NCBI GenBank assembly: GCA_024404115.1
Contig: JAKSQM010000007.1
Location: 1 to 64,000, forward strand
Length of the DNA stretch: 64,000 bases
Reading direction: 5' to 3'
DNA from: Clostridia bacterium
GTDB lineage: Bacteria; Bacillota; Clostridia; Oscillospirales; Acutalibacteraceae
This document shows positions 7,707 to 17,334 of this stretch, one piece after another. Within the stretch, counting starts at the first letter, position 1, and each line of letters opens with the position of its first letter. Position numbers and translations under genes: made by a program. The notes beneath the pieces were generated by a model. It was not told where the DNA came from and did not search any database. It was given only the letters and a program-made list of their open reading frames with translations.

Positions 7707-9575
7707 ATGTTTTTGCCGATAACGCCCGCTGAAGTTAAAGAGCGGGGATGGGAAAAAGTTGATTTTGTATATGTAACGGGTGATGCTTATGTTGACCACC
7801 CCAGCTTCGGTGCGTCTATAATCACAAGAGTGCTCGAAGCCGAGGGTTACCGTGTTGCAGTGCTTGCACAGCCAAATTGGCGAACTCTTGATGATTTCAA
7901 AAAATTCGGCAAACCCGAATTAGGCTTTCTTGTCAGCTCTGGCAATATAGATTCAATGGTTGCCCATTACACTGCGGCAAAAAAGAAGCGCAGCCATGAC
8001 GCATATTCCCCGGGAAAAATTATGGGTTTGCGCCCCGACAGAGCCGTTATTGTTTATTGTAATAAAATAAGAGAAGCATATGGCGATATTCCAATTATCA
8101 TAGGCGGTCTTGAAGCGTCACTTCGCCGTTTTGCTCATTACGATTATTGGGACGATAAAATCCGCCGTTCAATTATTTTTGATTCACAGGCAGATATTCT
8201 TACATACGGTATGGGCGAGAATCAGACAATCGAAATTTGCCGCAGACTTTCAAACGGCGAGCCTGTTTCATCTATAAGGGATGTCCGTGGCACTTGCTAT
8301 GTGTGTGATACTGCCGAAACTCCCTATGGCGGCAAAGAATGTCCGTCATACGAAAACTGCCTTAAAAGCAAGAAAGAATATGCCATTTCCTGTCGAATTG
8401 AGCAGGACGAGCAGGACCATATAAGAGGAAAGCTTGTTAAGCAAAGGCACGGCAATAAGATGCTTGTGCAAAATCCGCCTATGGCACCGCTGACCCAAGA
8501 GGAGCTTGATTGGGTTTATTCGCTTCCCTATGAGAGAAATTATCACCCTGTTTATGAAAGTCAGGGTGGCGTGCCTGCTATTGAAGAGGTTAAATTTTCC
8601 ATAACTCATAACAGAGGCTGCTTCGGTGCGTGCAATTTCTGTTCAATCGCATTCCATCAGGGCAGATATATTACTACAAGAAGCAAGGCTTCAATTGTGA
8701 ATGAGGCTAAGCTTCTCACTCAGATGCCCGATTTCAAGGGATATATCCACGATATTGGCGGACCTACAGCGAATTTCAGAAGAACATCATGCCTTAAACA
8801 GATTGAGAATGGCTTGTGTAAAGGTAAAAAATGCCTTGCTCCCAAGCCTTGTAAAGCTCTTGAAGCAGACCATACCGAATATCTCGATATTCTTCGCACT
8901 GTCAGAGAGCTTCCAAAAATCAAAAAAGTGTTTATCCGTTCGGGTATCAGATATGACTATATGCTCAAGGATAAAGACGATACATTTTTCAGAGAGCTTG
9001 TTAAGTATCATGTAAGCGGTCAGCTGAAGGTTGCCCCAGAGCATTGTTCAGCCGCCGTACTTGATAAAATGGGCAAGCCTCATATAGAAGCGTATGTTGA
9101 TTTCTCAAAGAAATATTTTGAGTTAAGCAATGATGCAGGCAAGGAGCAATACCTTGTGCCTTACCTTATGTCATCTCATCCTGGCAGTACATTAAAGGAT
9201 GCTGTCGAGCTTGCTGTGTTCCTTAATAAAAGGCATATAAGACCCGAACAGGTACAGGATTTCTACCCCACACCAGGCACAATCTCAACCTGTATGTTTT
9301 ACACAGGTCTTGACCCGTACACAATGGAAGAGGTCTTTGTTGCTAAAACTCCAAAGGAAAAGGCTTTGCAGAGAGCGTTGTTGCAATATTATAATCCCGA
9401 TAACAAAGCTCTTGTTATACAGGCACTTCATATGACAGGCAGGGAGGATTTAATCGGTTTCTCTGATAAATGCCTTGTTAAGCCTGACCCAAACCGTAAC
9501 TCAAACGGAAACAATTCTTATAAAAGGCAGGGGAAAAAGCCCTATGTCAAAAAGAACAGTAAATACAAAAAATAA
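7707..9575 (+). CDS. YgiQ family (UPF0313) radical SAM protein
   Basis: A 622-residue protein of the YgiQ family. Radical SAM chemistry is shown by CxxxCxxC in GCFGACNFCSIAFHQG, about residues 309-324. The N-terminal region (GASIITRVLEAEGYRVAVLAQ) fits the cobalamin-binding-like fold of this family, and GGLEASLRRFAHYDYW is a family signature. The C-terminus is a basic, low-complexity lysine-rich tail. The family's substrate is unknown. GGAGGG precedes the start; the end overlaps the next gene by 32 bases. Confidence 0.92.
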   Translation: MFLPITPAEVKERGWEKVDFVYVTGDAYVDHPSFGASIITRVLEAEGYRVAVLAQPNWRTLDDFKKFGKPELGFLVSSGNIDSMVAHYTAAKKKRSHDAYSPGKIMGLRPDRAVIVYCNKIREAYGDIPIIIGGLEASLRRFAHYDYWDDKIRRSIIFDSQADILTYGMGENQTIEICRRLSNGEPVSSIRDVRGTCYVCDTAETPYGGKECPSYENCLKSKKEYAISCRIEQDEQDHIRGKLVKQRHGNKMLVQNPPMAPLTQEELDWVYSLPYERNYHPVYESQGGVPAIEEVKFSITHNRGCFGACNFCSIAFHQGRYITTRSKASIVNEAKLLTQMPDFKGYIHDIGGPTANFRRTSCLKQIENGLCKGKKCLAPKPCKALEADHTEYLDILRTVRELPKIKKVFIRSGIRYDYMLKDKDDTFFRELVKYHVSGQLKVAPEHCSAAVLDKMGKPHIEAYVDFSKKYFELSNDAGKEQYLVPYLMSSHPGSTLKDAVELAVFLNKRHIRPEQVQDFYPTPGTISTCMFYTGLDPYTMEEVFVAKTPKEKALQRALLQYYNPDNKALVIQALHMTGREDLIGFSDKCLVKPDPNRNSNGNNSYKRQGKKPYVKKNSKYKK

Positions 9576-10461
9576 AAAGATGTTAATTGCAGCGGTAGTC
9601 TTGGTGGCTATCGTTGCAATTTCTGCTTTAATCCCCGAAAGTGCGTGGAACTCTATATTTGTTAAAACGGGTCTTGCACCAAAGCCTTATGTCAGCGCAC
9701 CAATGACAGTTCATTTTGTTGATGTGGGGCAGGGGGATTGCACGCTTATCACTACCGATAAATGCGAAACAATTCTTATAGATTCTGGCGAAGAAATCAA
9801 GGCACAGAATGTGATAAATTACCTTAAAAATTTATCTGTCAACGAGCTTGATTACTGCATTGTTACCCATCCTCATTCCGACCATTACGGCGGAATGTTA
9901 AAGATTATCAGCGAAGTGCCTGCAAAGAGAGTGATTATGCCAAAGTTAGGCGGTGAAAGCACTCCCGCAGACAGCTACTATGAAAACTTCATTTCATATG
10001 TTAAAAATAATTGTAAGGGTCTTTACTTTATTTCATCTTATCAAAAGATAAATTTAAGTGAAGCCGAGCTTGAGTTGTACCCACCCGTTTCACAGGATGA
10101 TGAACTGAATGAGATGTCCCTTGTGGTGAAAGCGTCGTATAAAGACGGCTCGTTTCTCATAACGGGCGATTGCTCTGAAAATGAAGAAAAAGAGCTTATA
10201 GGAAAATACTCTGCTGATGAATTTAATGTGAATGTTTTAAAGGCAGGGCATCACGGCAGTAAAACATCATCAAGCGAAGAATGGCTCGATGCAGTGAAGC
10301 CTGATATTTGCGTTATCACCGCAGGCAAATATAACAGCTATGATTTACCCCACGAAGAAACAATTGAAAAACTTGAAAAACGCAAAATAAAAATCCTGCG
10401 AACAGATATTTGCGGCAATATAGTTTTTGATTGTGATGAGGACACAATCACCATGCGATAA
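9544..10461 (+). CDS. Stand-alone ComEC-like metallo-beta-lactamase protein
   Basis: A 305-residue protein with one N-terminal membrane segment (about residues 10-30) and an outside metallo-beta-lactamase domain like the C-terminal domain of ComEC. DVGQGDCTLI, the metal site HPHSDH and GHHGSKTSSSEEWL are all present. Related proteins are nucleases or hydrolases; this one might degrade incoming DNA strands. The full ComEC at 15110 lacks these metal ligands in its own C-terminal part. The start at 9544 is chosen because the membrane segment begins just after; it sits inside the end of the YgiQ gene. The ribosome site (AGGGG) is rather far upstream, so the start is moderately sure. Confidence 0.85.
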   Translation: MSKRTVNTKNKKMLIAAVVLVAIVAISALIPESAWNSIFVKTGLAPKPYVSAPMTVHFVDVGQGDCTLITTDKCETILIDSGEEIKAQNVINYLKNLSVNELDYCIVTHPHSDHYGGMLKIISEVPAKRVIMPKLGGESTPADSYYENFISYVKNNCKGLYFISSYQKINLSEAELELYPPVSQDDELNEMSLVVKASYKDGSFLITGDCSENEEKELIGKYSADEFNVNVLKAGHHGSKTSSSEEWLDAVKPDICVITAGKYNSYDLPHEETIEKLEKRKIKILRTDICGNIVFDCDEDTITMR

Positions 10462-10541
10462 TCTTTATATTTTCTTTACTTTTTCAAAATAAAAAATTGA
10501 TAATCCGATGCTATTATAAATAAAAAGTTTCGGAGGATGTT

Positions 10542-11228
10542 ATGAAAGCTATATTTAAAAATAAAAAATTAAAGGCATTCATCTGCACAGTTTTAGTCAT
10601 TTATTTTGCGTGCGTAGCAGTTGCTCTCGGTATAAATTTTTATGTAAAAACTACGCAGAAAAGCAGAATAATCACAACAGAAAAAGCGGCAGAGCTACAG
10701 GATGTTGATTGCATTATCGTACTCGGTTGTAAGGTGAATGATGACGGCACTCCCAGTGATATGCTTAGGGATAGATTAACAAGGGGAATAGAGCTTTACG
10801 GGGCGAGTGCGGCACTAAAAATTATTATGAGCGGCGACCACGGCAGAGAAAATTATGACGAAGTTAATGTAATGAAAAACTATGCTATGGAATACGGCAT
10901 CCCGTCAGAAAATATTTTTATGGATCACGCAGGCTTTTCCACCTATGAAAGCATCTACCGTTCAAGAGATATTTTCTGTGCAAAAAAGATTATTGTAGTC
11001 AGCCAGAATTATCATCTTTACCGTGCACTTTATATTGCAGAGAAATTAGGCATAGAGGCATACGGTGTTGATTCAGATTATCATATTTACCGTGGTGCAT
11101 GGATAAATGAATGCCGTGAAATCCTTGCAAGAAACAAAGATTTTTTTAAAGTGATTGTTAAACCCGAACCCACATTTTTAGGCAAAAAAATCCCCGTCAG
11201 CGGAGACGGAAATTTAACCGCAGGATAA
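10542..11228 (+). CDS. SanA/YdcF-like DUF218 membrane protein
   Basis: A 228-residue protein with one N-terminal membrane helix (about 8-30) and a DUF218 domain. The family motifs are clear: IIVLGCKV, DRLTRGIEL, IIMSGDHG and SQNYHLYRAL with the conserved charged and histidine residues. SanA relatives affect envelope permeability to vancomycin in E. coli; the biochemical reaction is not established. GGAGGATG precedes the ATG. It sits alone, 80 bases after the metallo-beta-lactamase gene and before the alaS leader. Confidence 0.85.
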   Translation: MKAIFKNKKLKAFICTVLVIYFACVAVALGINFYVKTTQKSRIITTEKAAELQDVDCIIVLGCKVNDDGTPSDMLRDRLTRGIELYGASAALKIIMSGDHGRENYDEVNVMKNYAMEYGIPSENIFMDHAGFSTYESIYRSRDIFCAKKIIVVSQNYHLYRALYIAEKLGIEAYGVDSDYHIYRGAWINECREILARNKDFFKVIVKPEPTFLGKKIPVSGDGNLTAG

Positions 11229-11272
11229 GAGAAAAATTTTAATAATATTTGCAACAAAATTCCTCTGTTTTC

Positions 11273-11301
11273 TTGACAAAGCAGAGGAATTGTTTTATAA
11301 T
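11273..11301 (+). promoter_or_regulatory. Promoter of alaS
   Basis: Perfect TTGACA (11273-11278) and TATAAT (11296-11301), 17-base spacer. Transcription should start near 11308, giving a leader of about 245 bases. Confidence 0.85.
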
Positions 11302-11307
11302 TTTGTT

Positions 11308-11540
11308 GTTATATTTAAACGGCTTTGACGGGATTAAGCCTGTTTCACCGCACAGAGAAATAAAGCCTTGGCTGAAAGCTTTATTCGTTATGTGAGATAT
11401 GCCCGCCATCCCTGAGCCTGAAGTGATGAACTTCACGTATGCCTGCGTTAAAGGCTTTGAGAGGTGCACTTTGCACAATTCGGGTGGTACCGCGGTTTTC
11501 CCGTCCCGAAATGTTCAAGGGGTATCTTTATTTATTTTTA
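11308..11540 (+). promoter_or_regulatory. T-box riboswitch upstream of alaS
   Basis: The conserved T-box GGGTGGTACCGCGG is at 11482-11495; its TGGT can pair with the ACCA end of uncharged tRNA-Ala. The flanks TTCGGG (11479-11484) and CCCGAA (11505-11510) close the antiterminator. A competing stem, CCCGAA-ATG-TTC(AA)GGG near 11505-11522 followed by a T-rich stretch, is a plausible terminator. Stem I is supported by AATAAAGC/GCTTTATT (11359-11366/11378-11385), CACA/TGTG and GGGAT/ATCCC (11340-11344/11408-11412). That places GCC (11401-11403), an alanine codon, as the likely specifier. Uncharged tRNA-Ala would allow read-through into alaS. The + strand ORF that runs through the leader from 11399 is not translated as such. 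Confidence 0.88.
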
Positions 11541-11554
11541 AGGAGATTTTTATT

Positions 11555-14194
11555 ATGCAGTGGACAGGTCTTAATCAGCTGAGAGAAATGTATCTCTCTT
11601 TCTTTGAAAGCAAAGGTCATATGCGCCTCCCCAGCTTTCCTCTTGTTCCTCAGGGGGATAAGAGTATCCTCCTCATCAATGCAGGTATGACACCTATGAA
11701 AAAATATTTCACAGGCGAAATTACTCCTCCTAAAGAGAGAGTTACAACCTGCCAGAAATGTATCCGTACACCCGATATTGAGAATGTTGGCAAAACTGCT
11801 CGCCACGGCACATTTTTTGAAATGCTCGGTAACTTCTCGTTTGGCGATTATTTCAAAAATGAAGCTACTTCATGGGCATGGGAATTTTTCACAAAGAAGC
11901 TTGAAATTCCCGCAGACAAGCTTTATATAAGCGTTTATACAGATGATGACGAAGCTTATGACATCTGGACTCAGAAGGTTGGCGTTGACCCATCACATAT
12001 GGTTCGCTTCGGCAAAGAAGATAACTTCTGGGAGCATGGCGCAGGTCCCTGCGGTCCTTGCTCAGAGATTTATTTTGACCGTGGACCCGAAAAAGGCTGC
12101 GGCAGCCCCGAATGCAAGGTTGGCTGTGAATGCGACAGATATGTTGAAGTATGGAACCTTGTTTTCACACAGTTTGAAAATGACGGCAAGGGCAACTATT
12201 CACGCCTTGCAAGACCGAATATCGACACAGGTATGGGCCTTGAAAGACTTGCTTGCGTAATGCAGGGTGTTGACAACATCTTTGAGGTTGACACAATTCA
12301 GAACACAATGAAGCACATCATTGAAATTTCAGGTGTTAATTATCATGATGACCCCGAAAAGGATATTTCACTTCGTGTTATCACCGACCATATCAGAAGC
12401 ACAACATTTATGATTAGTGATGGCGTTATGCCGTCAAACGAGGGCAGAGGCTATGTTCTTCGCCGACTTCTTCGTAGAGCCGCACGCCATGGCAGATTAC
12501 TTGGTATTGACAGACCTTTCCTTGCAGAGGTTTGCGAAACTGTTATTAAAGACAGTGGCGATGCTTACCCCAACCTTAAAGATAAGCACGATTTCATTAT
12601 AAAAGTTATTCAGACCGAAGAAGAAAACTTCGGCAAAACAATTGACGCAGGTCTTAATCAGCTTTCACAGATGATTGAGCAGGCAGATTCATCTGTTCTC
12701 AGCGGTGAAGATGCTTTCAAGCTTTCAGACACATTCGGCTTCCCAATTGACCTCACAAAAGAAATCCTCAGCGAAAAAGGTATGACCGTTGACGAGGAGA
12801 AATTCAAGGAGCTTGTTATTCAGCAGAGAAAGCGTTCCCGTGATGCTCACAAGGGCGCAGGCAAAGAGGGCTGGGACAACGCAGGTGTTGTTACAAAGGG
12901 TCTTCCTGCAACTGTATTTGAGGGCTACACAGCTACAGAAGCAGAGGGCAAAATCGTTTCAATTATCGTTGATGGCGAAAGAAAAGAATTCCTTGAACCT
13001 GATACAGATGCCGCACTTGTTCTTGACAAAACTTCATTCTATGGCGAAGGCGGCGGTCAGGTAGGCGACAGCGGTGTTATTTCAAATGATAGCTTCACAT
13101 TTGAGGTCGCACAGACAGCTAAAACTAACGACGGTGTTTTCCTCCATTATGGCAGAATTATTTCAGGTGAAAGCCTTTCTGTTGGCGATGAGGTTAAGGC
13201 AAGTGTTGATGCAGAGCGCAGAGCCGCTATTGCAAGAAACCACACAGCCGCTCATCTTCTTCAGGCAGCATTAAGAAAGAATTTAGGCTCTCATGTTGAG
13301 CAGGCAGGTCAGCTTGTTAATGAGAATGCCGTAAGATTTGACTTCTCACATTTCACAGCTCTCACAGCTGAAGAAATTAAAAAGGTTGAGGATGATGTAA
13401 ATGAGTTTATCCTCGGTGCAAACGATGTTACAATGACAGAAATGCCCATTGACGAAGCAAAGAAAATGGGTGCTATGGCTCTTTTCGGAGAGAAATATGG
13501 CGACGTTGTAAGAGTTGTTAAGGCTGGCGATTTTTCAGTTGAGCTTTGCGGCGGTACTCATGTTTCAAACAGCGGTAAGCTTGGTCTTTTCAAGATTGTT
13601 TCTGAATCAAGCGTTGCAGCTGGTGTACGCAGAATTGAGGGCGTAACAGGCAAGGGTGTTCTTGATTATATCAACAATCAGAATGCACTTATTGCTTCAA
13701 CTGCACAGGTACTTAAAATCGGTAATCCCTCAGAGCTTAAAAATAAAGCAACATCTGTTATGGCTGAAATCAAAGCAAAGGATGACGAAATCAAATCTCT
13801 TACAGCAGAGCTTACAGAGCTTCGTTCAGGCAGTATGTTTGACAATGCAAAGGAAGTAAACGGACTTAAAGTTATTGCCGCTTCCGCAGGTGAAGTTTCA
13901 GTTGACGAGCTTCGTCAGCTTGGCGATAAGGCAAAAGAAGCAGGCGAAAATGTTGTTGCTGTTTTTGCAGGTATCAACTCTGCAAAGGGCACTGCAAACT
14001 TTGCAGTAAGCTGTGGTAAAGAGGCTATTGCCAAGGGCGTAAAAGCTGGCGATGTAGTTAAAAAGGTTGCTCAGCTTGCAGGCGGTAACGGCGGTGGAAA
14101 GCCCGACTTTGCAATGGCTGGCGCAAAGAATATTGAAAAAATCGGCGAGGCACTTGATGCCGCAGAGGGTATTGTTGCTTCGCTTATAAAATAA
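11555..14194 (+). CDS. alaS: Alanyl-tRNA synthetase
   Basis: An 879-residue class II synthetase that charges tRNA-Ala; length is normal. The catalytic domain starts with the typical LREMYLSFFESKGH and has motif 2/3 elements (RHGTFFEMLGNFSFGDYF; GRGYVLRRLLRRAARHGR). The editing domain has HTAAH and CGGTHV, which bind zinc and remove mischarged serine or glycine. The C-terminal domain ends with a glycine-rich GGNGGGKPDFAMAG segment. The start at 11555 is set by AGGAG just upstream; the frame is open back to 11399, but that part is T-box leader. Expression is expected to respond to tRNA-Ala charging. Confidence 0.98.
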   Translation: MQWTGLNQLREMYLSFFESKGHMRLPSFPLVPQGDKSILLINAGMTPMKKYFTGEITPPKERVTTCQKCIRTPDIENVGKTARHGTFFEMLGNFSFGDYFKNEATSWAWEFFTKKLEIPADKLYISVYTDDDEAYDIWTQKVGVDPSHMVRFGKEDNFWEHGAGPCGPCSEIYFDRGPEKGCGSPECKVGCECDRYVEVWNLVFTQFENDGKGNYSRLARPNIDTGMGLERLACVMQGVDNIFEVDTIQNTMKHIIEISGVNYHDDPEKDISLRVITDHIRSTTFMISDGVMPSNEGRGYVLRRLLRRAARHGRLLGIDRPFLAEVCETVIKDSGDAYPNLKDKHDFIIKVIQTEEENFGKTIDAGLNQLSQMIEQADSSVLSGEDAFKLSDTFGFPIDLTKEILSEKGMTVDEEKFKELVIQQRKRSRDAHKGAGKEGWDNAGVVTKGLPATVFEGYTATEAEGKIVSIIVDGERKEFLEPDTDAALVLDKTSFYGEGGGQVGDSGVISNDSFTFEVAQTAKTNDGVFLHYGRIISGESLSVGDEVKASVDAERRAAIARNHTAAHLLQAALRKNLGSHVEQAGQLVNENAVRFDFSHFTALTAEEIKKVEDDVNEFILGANDVTMTEMPIDEAKKMGAMALFGEKYGDVVRVVKAGDFSVELCGGTHVSNSGKLGLFKIVSESSVAAGVRRIEGVTGKGVLDYINNQNALIASTAQVLKIGNPSELKNKATSVMAEIKAKDDEIKSLTAELTELRSGSMFDNAKEVNGLKVIAASAGEVSVDELRQLGDKAKEAGENVVAVFAGINSAKGTANFAVSCGKEAIAKGVKAGDVVKKVAQLAGGNGGGKPDFAMAGAKNIEKIGEALDAAEGIVASLIK

Positions 14195-14205
14195 GGAGGA
14201 TATGT

Positions 14206-14544
14206 ATGGATTGCTTATTCTGCAAAATAATCGCTGGTGAAATTCCATCAGCAAAGGTTTATGAGGACGATACTGTTTTTGCTTTCAGAGATATCGAGCC
14301 TCAGGCACCTGTTCACGTTCTGATCGTTCCCAAAGAGCATATCGCATCAGCTAACGAAATCAACGAAAGCAACAGTGCTGTTGTTGCTCACATTTTTGAG
14401 GTTGCTGCAAAAATTGCAAAAGATGAGGGACTTACAGATGGTTACAGAATCGTTAATAACTGCGGTGATAGCGCAGGTCAGACAGTTAAACATCTTCACT
14501 TCCACCTTATGGGCGGCAGAAACTTCACTTGGCCAGCAGGCTGA
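14206..14544 (+). CDS. HIT family nucleotide-binding protein (Hint-like)
   Basis: A 112-residue histidine-triad protein. It opens with the zinc/dimer motif CLFCKIIAGEIPS and ends with the catalytic triad KHLHFHLMGG. Hint proteins hydrolyse nucleoside phosphoramidates and related adenylates in the cytoplasm. It sits 11 bases after alaS behind GGAGGA; the pairing with a synthetase fits removal of aminoacyl-adenylates, though that link is inference. Confidence 0.95.
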   Translation: MDCLFCKIIAGEIPSAKVYEDDTVFAFRDIEPQAPVHVLIVPKEHIASANEINESNSAVVAHIFEVAAKIAKDEGLTDGYRIVNNCGDSAGQTVKHLHFHLMGGRNFTWPAG

Positions 14545-14567
14545 TAATTAAAACGGAGGAATTAAAA

Positions 14568-15104
14568 ATGGCAGTTTATAAAATGAAAATTGCAGGACTT
14601 GAAAGAGATCTTACTCTTTGCCCTGTAAGTGATACACTTGATATTGGCGCTTTCATTATTTTTGGCGATGTTGAGCTGACAGTTGCAGCAGCCAAAGAGC
14701 TTATTGAAAAATGCCCCGATTTTGATTACATCGTTACTCCCGAAGCAAAGAGCATTCCTCTTGCTTACGAGATTTCAAGACAGTCAGGCAAGAAATATTT
14801 TGTTATCCGCAAAAAGCCAAAGGTTTATATGACAAACCCTGTTACTGTTGAGGTTAAGTCAATCACAACAGCTTCTGTTCAGACTCTTATTCTTGACAGT
14901 GCTGACGGTGAGCAGATGAGAGGCAAAAAGGTTCTCGTTATTGATGATGTTATTTCAACTGGCGAATCTCTTGCCGCTGTTGAAAAGCTTCTTGAAAAAT
15001 TTGATGTTAATATCGTTGCAAAAGCCGCTGTTCTTGCAGAGGGCGACGCAGCAGACAGAGACGACATCGTTTTCCTTGAGAAACTTCCTTTATTCTTTAA
15101 ATAA
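14568..15104 (+). CDS. Purine-type phosphoribosyltransferase family protein
   Basis: A 178-residue type I phosphoribosyltransferase. The PRPP-binding motif VLVIDDVISTGES is intact near residues 123-135, and YIVTPEAKSIPLAYEISRQSGK resembles adenine phosphoribosyltransferase. It would join PRPP with a purine base, but adenine, xanthine or a regulatory role cannot be separated by eye. GGAGGA lies before the ATG at 14568; a longer reading from 14529 would overlap the HIT gene. comEC follows after five bases. Confidence 0.85.
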   Translation: MAVYKMKIAGLERDLTLCPVSDTLDIGAFIIFGDVELTVAAAKELIEKCPDFDYIVTPEAKSIPLAYEISRQSGKKYFVIRKKPKVYMTNPVTVEVKSITTASVQTLILDSADGEQMRGKKVLVIDDVISTGESLAAVEKLLEKFDVNIVAKAAVLAEGDAADRDDIVFLEKLPLFFK

Positions 15105-15109
15105 TTAAA

Positions 15110-17329
15110 ATGAGCAGTTTAAAGTATCGACCTATGGCAGTTGTGGGATTCACTGCGCTGATAATAATGTTTATCTGCATTGTTTCAGATTTCATTTTCA
15201 GCGGCGGTCTGGTTTTCCTTGTCATAGGTGCGGTATCTGCTCTTATTTTGATTATTTCCGGCTCTTTCAAAAAGCAGCCTGTTATTGCTTATATCTGTGC
15301 GGCAATGATTTTTGCAGGCGTGCTTTTGATGAGTGAATCTCTTTTCGGTATAGACACTGCAAAAGAGCTTTATGGCAGTGAGCACAGCGTTACCGCCGTT
15401 GTTACTGATGATTCATATGAGCATAACAACTCAAATTCATATGTGCTCAAAACCAAGACCGTTGACGGTCAGAAATTAAAAGAAAACATACTTGTTTATT
15501 CCAAAACTTCTTTTGATTTTGAAGTGGGCGATACTGTTTCATTTAAAGCAAAACTGCTTGATAACACAAATAAAAACGATTTTTCGAGCAAGCTTTCAGC
15601 TATTGCAAATAAAGAGTATATTTATGCCTTTCTTTCAAGCTCCGTCAAAGTTAACCTTGTTGAAAAAGGGGACGGCACAATACAGCATTTTCTTCACCTT
15701 ATAAGAAGCAGAGTAAAGCAGGGGATTTATTCTTTTCTGTCGGGCGAAGAGGGTGCCGTAACAGTTGCCATGCTGATTGGCGATAAAAGCGGTATCAGCT
15801 CAGAGCTTAAAAATTCTTTTAGCAATTCAGGCATTTCACACCTTTTTGCAGTTTCGGGTCTGCACCTTTCTGTGTGGATTATGAGCCTTTATACACTGCT
15901 TAAAAAATTTACAAAACGGCGCAGATTACCTGAGATAATTTCAATAATTTTCACATTGTTTTTTGCCGCACTTACAGGCTTCACCGCCTCTGTTTGCAGA
16001 GCAGGGCTTATGCTTGTGCTGGTGCTTATTTCAAAAATTATTGATGAAGATAACGATTCATTAAATTCACTGGGCATAGCTGTGTTTGTGATTCTAATAG
16101 CAAATCCTATGACAGCGGTCAGCGTTTCCTTGCTCCTTTCTTTTTGCGCAACCCTTGGAATTATCACTGCGTTCCCACCCGTTGAACGTAAAATTTCTCA
16201 AATACTTTTCACAGTAAAAAATAAGCGTGTTAAAGAAATAATAAAATATTTTGTCTGCCTTATGGCAATCAGCTTTTGCGCTTCACTTTTTACATTGCCT
16301 GTTACATCGTTTTTCATTGGCAGAGTTTCTATAATCGCACCTGTTACAAATATGCTGGTGTCCCTTGCCGCAACATCTCAGATGATTTTGGGCGGTGTAA
16401 CATCACTTCTTTTGCCCATTAAGTTTCTTGCAAGACCGTGCGCTTTTCTGTGCGGAATACTTGCAAAATATGTAATTTTTGTGGCAAAATTTTTATCAGA
16501 TATTCCCTATTGTTCAGTAAAGACAGATTCAGTTTATTTTAGGGTTGCTTTGATAATAATTTTAACAGGAATTATCTGCACGGTGATGCTTGTTAAAGAT
16601 TCTAAAAAACGACTTATCTCGTCAGCTTGCATAGTCCTTTCTGTTGCGATTCTCAGCAGTGTGTCATTTTTACTTTTAAAAAATGATACAACATCTGTTA
16701 AAATCTTTAACACTGACGGTATGACAATTCAGATAAGCAACGGCTCACATAATGTGATTCTTGGTTGCGGCGGCAGCGAAAGGTATCCGCAGGATGGCCT
16801 TGACTTTCAGAATATCGAAAAAGCTGATTTGCTTTTATTGCCAGATAGAAATGAAAACAACAGCTCAATGTATATGTATTTCCTTGAAAACTGCAACCCC
16901 GAAATTGTTGTAAGCGGTGAAGAAAATCAATCAGTTGGTCTGATGAGAAATGACTATAAAATTGCACCGAATTTTAAATTTATTCCGTGGGAAAATTCAT
17001 CAATTGAGTTTGTGAAAATCGGCACAAATTCCTTTGCAAAATTCAAAGAAAACGATACAGAAATTCTGATAATTTTCAGTTTGGAAAATGCTCAAAAATT
17101 ACCAGAAGAATTTTTGAATTCAGACATACTTATTGTGTCAGATTCTGTTTCAGAAGATTTTGATTTTTCAATGTTTGACAGTGTAATTGTAAGCTCCACG
17201 AAAAAAGGAACTGCAAAAACAATTAACAATATAAATAATCAGAATATTTTAACTGTCTGCGATTTTGCAGATGTTGAAATTTCTTTAAATAAAAACGAAG
17301 AAGTAAAATATTATTATGATGAGAGGTGA
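15110..17329 (+). CDS. comEC: ComEC/Rec2 family DNA-uptake channel protein
   Basis: A 739-residue membrane protein of the ComEC family, which moves single-stranded DNA into the cell in natural competence. Two N-terminal membrane helices lead into an outside DUF4131/OB-like part; the core has the signature LFAVSGLHLSVWI and about eight to ten helices, including FTASVCRAGLML. The C-terminal about 180 residues resemble the usual metallo-beta-lactamase domain in length and strand pattern but lack the HxHxDH metal site, so that part is probably inactive; a separate protein with the motif lies at 9544. No clear ribosome site is visible, which suggests coupling to the gene before it. It overlaps or abuts holA. 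Confidence 0.92.
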   Translation: MSSLKYRPMAVVGFTALIIMFICIVSDFIFSGGLVFLVIGAVSALILIISGSFKKQPVIAYICAAMIFAGVLLMSESLFGIDTAKELYGSEHSVTAVVTDDSYEHNNSNSYVLKTKTVDGQKLKENILVYSKTSFDFEVGDTVSFKAKLLDNTNKNDFSSKLSAIANKEYIYAFLSSSVKVNLVEKGDGTIQHFLHLIRSRVKQGIYSFLSGEEGAVTVAMLIGDKSGISSELKNSFSNSGISHLFAVSGLHLSVWIMSLYTLLKKFTKRRRLPEIISIIFTLFFAALTGFTASVCRAGLMLVLVLISKIIDEDNDSLNSLGIAVFVILIANPMTAVSVSLLLSFCATLGIITAFPPVERKISQILFTVKNKRVKEIIKYFVCLMAISFCASLFTLPVTSFFIGRVSIIAPVTNMLVSLAATSQMILGGVTSLLLPIKFLARPCAFLCGILAKYVIFVAKFLSDIPYCSVKTDSVYFRVALIIILTGIICTVMLVKDSKKRLISSACIVLSVAILSSVSFLLLKNDTTSVKIFNTDGMTIQISNGSHNVILGCGGSERYPQDGLDFQNIEKADLLLLPDRNENNSSMYMYFLENCNPEIVVSGEENQSVGLMRNDYKIAPNFKFIPWENSSIEFVKIGTNSFAKFKENDTEILIIFSLENAQKLPEEFLNSDILIVSDSVSEDFDFSMFDSVIVSSTKKGTAKTINNINNQNILTVCDFADVEISLNKNEEVKYYYDER

Positions 17330-17334
17330 GCCCT

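Noticed and set aside
10461..10541. Promoter for the SanA-like gene from TTGATA at 10497
   Set aside because: The nearest -10-like sequence is spaced by only 12 bases, so the match is not convincing.
11239..11478. Minus-strand ORF in the alaS leader
   Set aside because: It overlaps a structured riboswitch and has no ribosome site or family.
11399..11554. Long upstream extension of the alaS frame, including an in-frame ATG at 11399
   Set aside because: The stretch is T-box leader RNA. AGGAG and the family N-terminus place the start at 11555.
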